A DNA stretch of 42,921 nucleotides from contig CANRGO010000009.1 of NCBI GenBank assembly GCA_947630125.1, positions 1 to 42,921 on the forward strand. The letters are read 5' to 3'. Below are positions 41,071-42,921 of this stretch, piece after piece. Source of the stretch: an uncultured Lachnospiraceae bacterium. Its GTDB lineage: Bacteria > Bacillota > Clostridia > Lachnospirales > Lachnospiraceae. Made by a program: the position numbers and the translations under genes. The number at the start of each line of letters is the position of its first letter. Within the stretch, counting starts at the first letter, position 1. The notes beneath the pieces were generated by a model. It saw only the letters and a program-made list of their open reading frames with translations, had not been told where the DNA came from and ran no database searches.

Positions 41071-41106
41071 CGATTTCAAGCCGTTCCTTGGAGCGGCATG
41101 AAATCG
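41071..41106. terminator. Hairpin after the NlpC/P60-like gene
   Basis: CGATTTCA-A-GCCG (41071-41083) pairs with CGGC-A-TGAAATCG (41094-41106). On the plus strand no T tract follows; on the minus strand a TATTTTTATT run does. As a plus-strand terminator it is therefore weak, though its position after the gene suits one. Confidence 0.5.
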
Positions 41107-41147
41107 AAAATGTCTAGCTTATAATAATTCTTATATGGGAGGATTTT

Positions 41148-41687
41148 ATGCAGAAGAAATTATTGGGTATGTTTTTGGGTGTATCACTTTTTTTAGTAAT
41201 TATTCTATCAATTTACATAATTAAAAATTCAGTAAGAGAAGATATTATAAAGAAAGAAGTCGCTGGTCAAAGAATTGAATATTATACAAGAAATTATTTT
41301 AGATCATTAGAAGATATCAAAATAGATACTGCTACTGAGCAGATAGCACTTTCTATATCGTTTATACCTGAAGTTGGTTCTTATCCGATTAAAGAAGAAA
41401 TATTTCAAAATATAGCTTATCATGCATTACAAATCACTACATTTTTTCCGGAAGTCAACAAGTTTAATTATATTGTTTTATGGGATGACAATACTAAACA
41501 GAAGACACTGGATTTGACTATTGATGAAGATGCTATAAATGGTTTATCTGATATATATTTTAATGAGGAAATAAATCAAAGCAACGGACTTGAAACTTCA
41601 TATAAGAACATTTTTTCATCAATTATTGAAACAGAAGAATCTAAATCTTGGAGAGACAAAATAAATACAGATTCAGATACCCCTTAA
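41148..41687 (+). CDS. Membrane-anchored protein of unknown function
   Basis: A 179-residue protein with an N-terminal membrane helix (about residues 6-25) and an outward-facing mixed alpha/beta domain (EQIALSISFIPEV, FNYIVLWDDNTKQKTLDLTI). There is no lipobox or Cys. GGGAGG precedes the ATG. It is the last intact-looking gene of the sigma-factor island, and its role may be linked to the secreted proteins upstream. No family recognised. Confidence 0.65.
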   Translation: MQKKLLGMFLGVSLFLVIILSIYIIKNSVREDIIKKEVAGQRIEYYTRNYFRSLEDIKIDTATEQIALSISFIPEVGSYPIKEEIFQNIAYHALQITTFFPEVNKFNYIVLWDDNTKQKTLDLTIDEDAINGLSDIYFNEEINQSNGLETSYKNIFSSIIETEESKSWRDKINTDSDTP

Positions 41688-41688
41688 A

Positions 41689-41800
41689 TGTAAAGACGAA
41701 AGCGTGACACCCTATGTCTCTGCCAGCAAAGAAGCAATGAAACGGGTATGATGGATTCACAGTACGGCCACAAAAGTTCGTGTGCCTATACTTATTAAAT
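41689..41800 (+). pseudogene. Possible short gene remnant
   Basis: In one frame the text reads KCKDESVTPYVSASKEAM, then KRV, a TGA, and WIHSTATKVRVPILIK to a stop. The composition looks coding on both sides of the stop, but there is no start or ribosome binding site. It may be the tail of a lost gene. Family unknown. Confidence 0.25.
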
Positions 41801-41891
41801 AGTTTGTTGCCATGGGAATTTTTATACTACTGAAGAAAAAGGCTAAAGGGATAAGATAAAGGAGAAATCTCTTTATAAAATAACAAAGAGT

Positions 41892-41933
41892 GGGATGCAG
41901 TAGCCGATTAGTGGCTTCTGCATCCCGTTTTTA
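41892..41933 (+). terminator. Strong terminator
   Basis: GGGATGCAG (41892-41900) pairs with CTGCATCCC (41918-41926), with inner AGCC/GGCT, followed by GTTTTTATT. No intact gene lies just upstream, so it may belong to a lost or very small transcript that starts after about 41800. Confidence 0.8.
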
Positions 41934-41942
41934 TTAATAACC

Positions 41943-42155
41943 TATGCTGTATTAACACACGAGTACTTGCAGTTCTGCGAGGACGCAAAAATTGACGCAA
42001 TGTATGTGTTCAACTGCGGAATGACTTGCCAGGGCAGAAATCCAGACTATTTTGCTGATAAGCTTATTGAGGAGTATTATGCGGACACTGTTATGCGATT
42101 TTGTATAAAATCTGGCTTCAAAAAGTATAGCCATTTTGGTGTGGTGGTTATATAA
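41943..42155 (+). pseudogene. Gene fragment of unknown origin, locally GC-richer
   Basis: An open frame without start codon or ribosome binding site reads TYAVLTHEYLQFCEDAKIDA, then MYVFNCGMTCQGRNPDYFAD and KLIEEYYADTVMRF, with coding-like composition. Its G+C content is visibly higher than that of the flanking DNA. The frame then runs into a 21-bp hairpin repeat and stops at 42155. It looks like the internal or C-terminal part of a transferred gene. Family not recognised. Confidence 0.4.
42113..42133 (+). repeat. 21-bp hairpin repeat, copy 1
   Basis: Arms TGGCTTC and GTATAGCCA flank a short A run. Nearly identical to the copy at 42177-42197, differing at two positions. Confidence 0.6.
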
Positions 42156-42176
42156 AGTAAAGCCAAGAACAAGAAT

Positions 42177-42197
42177 TGGCTACAAAAAGTGTAGCCA
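42177..42197 (+). repeat. 21-bp hairpin repeat, copy 2
   Basis: TGGCTAC and GTAGCCA are perfect complementary arms around AAAAAGT. It lies 43 bp after copy 1 and is the more symmetrical copy, so it may be the ancestral form. Confidence 0.6.
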
Positions 42198-42217
42198 CAT
42201 GAAATATATTAGGGGTT

Positions 42218-42279
42218 TCAGGGGATTTTAGCCCCTGACAAGTTGTGAGAGGACGGAGACGTCGCTATTGCGTAACTTG
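42218..42279 (+). other. Nested dyads resembling an origin of transfer
   Basis: A hairpin TCAGGGG-N7-CCCCTGA (42218-42238) is followed directly by outer arms CAAGTTGTG (42239-42247) and CGTAACTTG (42271-42279), which pair with two wobbles. Inside are GACG-GAGA-CGTC (42252-42263) and CGC-TATT-GCG (42263-42272). A terminator-like hairpin plus a nested dyad is typical of oriT regions of conjugative elements, but no relaxase gene is in the window. It could also be a structured RNA. Confidence 0.35.
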
Positions 42280-42430
42280 CCGTGCATTATCTTACATTAA
42301 AAATGTTCACCACGTTGAGAAAACTGTACTATTAGCAAAGCACGGATAAAGAGAAATCTGAATTTCTAAACGATATATTTGCCATTTATTGAAGCATGGT
42401 TACTGCCACTTATTATTAATTTAAGTGCAG

Positions 42431-42592
42431 ATGAACTGTGCTTTTTTTATTGCAAAAGTGAAGGAGAAGAAAGCTTTTCGCTATATAGATTTTGCAAAAT
42501 CAGAAGAAGAGACACCAAAAGCTGGTTTGAAAAACAGAAAAGACACCAGCCTAGTTTCTATCGTTAAATTTGAAATGAGGTTATTATATTGA
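42431..42592 (+). CDS. Possible 53-residue ORF, weak support
   Basis: An ATG opens a 53-codon frame (MNCAFFIAKVKEKKAFRYID, then FAKSEEETPKAGLKNRKDTS). Its composition is that of a basic, hydrophilic protein. No ribosome binding site is seen, so it may be a remnant. The region 42280-42430 shows nothing I can support. Confidence 0.25.
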   Translation: MNCAFFIAKVKEKKAFRYIDFAKSEEETPKAGLKNRKDTSLVSIVKFEMRLLY

Positions 42593-42719
42593 TAATACAA
42601 AATTTCAATAGCCAGATTCACTGTAAAAGGATATGAGAATAGAACGCATTTGGAAGTGATCCTAACTTTTAAAATATGGAAGGAAATTTGAATGACAAAA
42701 ATACTGAAGGGAGAAGATT

Positions 42720-42914
42720 ATGAACAGAGATTTTGAACGATGTTGTAGACAAATAGCTAGGATGATGGAAAAGTATAGCTCCATCATTTTGCGGGATATT
42801 GAGAAAGAAATAAAATATCGACCAGAACTATTGGCTGTGAATGCAGATGGTAAAAAATCAAGATTTATTGCCTATGTGAAATGTTTTTCTGCTTATCAAT
42901 GCAGGGCAGCATAA
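42720..42914 (+). CDS. Small basic protein of accessory-element type
   Basis: A 64-residue ORF with a good GGGAG site before the ATG: MNRDFERCCRQIARMMEKYS, then a helix-rich ILRDIEKEIKYRPELL stretch. It has three Cys and is mostly helical. Small proteins of this look occur in conjugative elements of Clostridia, but I cannot name a family. An overlapping 14-codon ORF starting at 42691 (MTKILKGEDYEQRF) ends just inside it and could be a leader. It lies at the window edge, in DNA that looks like an element boundary. Confidence 0.45.
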   Translation: MNRDFERCCRQIARMMEKYSSIILRDIEKEIKYRPELLAVNADGKKSRFIAYVKCFSAYQCRAA

Positions 42915-42921
42915 AAAAATT

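Noticed and set aside
42379-42567. 62-codon plus-strand ORF
   Set aside because: No start signal, and a composition rich in Trp, Cys and Phe typical of a noncoding frame. The overlapping frame at 42431-42592 looks slightly more protein-like.
1-42921. tRNA or rRNA genes
   Set aside because: No cloverleaf with a TTCGAAT-type loop and CCA end, and no rRNA core sequence was found on either strand by eye.

Overview
This window is low-GC, densely coded DNA with strong AGGAGG-type ribosome binding sites and TTGaca/TATgct promoters. Together with the gene content (AmmeMemoRadiSam fusion protein, ECF transporter with a fused double ATPase, GPH sugar symporter next to GH36 and GH13 enzymes, sigma/anti-sigma pair with a DUF4367-like tail), it suggests a chromosome of an anaerobic Clostridia member, most likely Lachnospiraceae or a relative. 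The genus is inference and cannot be fixed from sequence reading alone.

Left part (1-6.6 kb): the N-terminal part of a LacI-type repressor diverges from an ACR3-type permease. The permease gene runs tail-to-tail into a Crp/Fnr regulator. That regulator diverges from a four-gene operon (2294-5535): a solute-binding-protein fold without signal peptide behind a DUF1858-like domain, a P-loop GTPase with Cys clusters, an ABC ATPase with its own DUF1858-like domain and no membrane partner, and a tiny Cys-rich protein. A perfect dyad lies where a Crp/Fnr activator would be expected to sit. This is the best candidate for an undescribed system. An asparaginase follows.

6.6-16.6 kb: a membrane-linked glycerophosphodiesterase, then an alpha-galactoside operon (GH36 alpha-galactosidase, GPH symporter, GH13 alpha-glucosidase with an unusual N-terminal domain), a decayed lipoprotein gene, a small membrane protein and a MEMO1-AMMECR1 fusion.

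16.6-24.2 kb: a Cache-domain chemoreceptor with a structured leader, then a methionine/SAM-themed run: MsrA-MsrB fusion, SAM hydroxide adenosyltransferase, and an ECF importer (S component, fused A1A2 ATPase, T protein). MscL follows on the other strand.

24.3-37 kb: a phosphoribosyltransferase-like protein, thioredoxin, a second Crp/Fnr regulator, a rhodanese lipoprotein, a membrane diguanylate cyclase with GGDEF and I-site, an Fe-S flavoprotein, GalE, a polar amino-acid ABC importer, a cation:proton antiporter and an RlmD-type 23S rRNA methyltransferase. The methyltransferase carries a long low-complexity N-terminal tail with seven perfect-length 54-bp repeats.

37-42.9 kb: an envelope/secretion island (small secreted protein, ECF sigma factor, anti-sigma factor, secreted beta-propeller plus NlpC/P60-like protein, membrane-anchored protein). 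It has two minute ORFs behind near-perfect Shine-Dalgarno sequences. The last 1.2 kb is broken, locally GC-richer DNA with short hairpin repeats and an oriT-like nested dyad, and looks like the edge of a mobile element.
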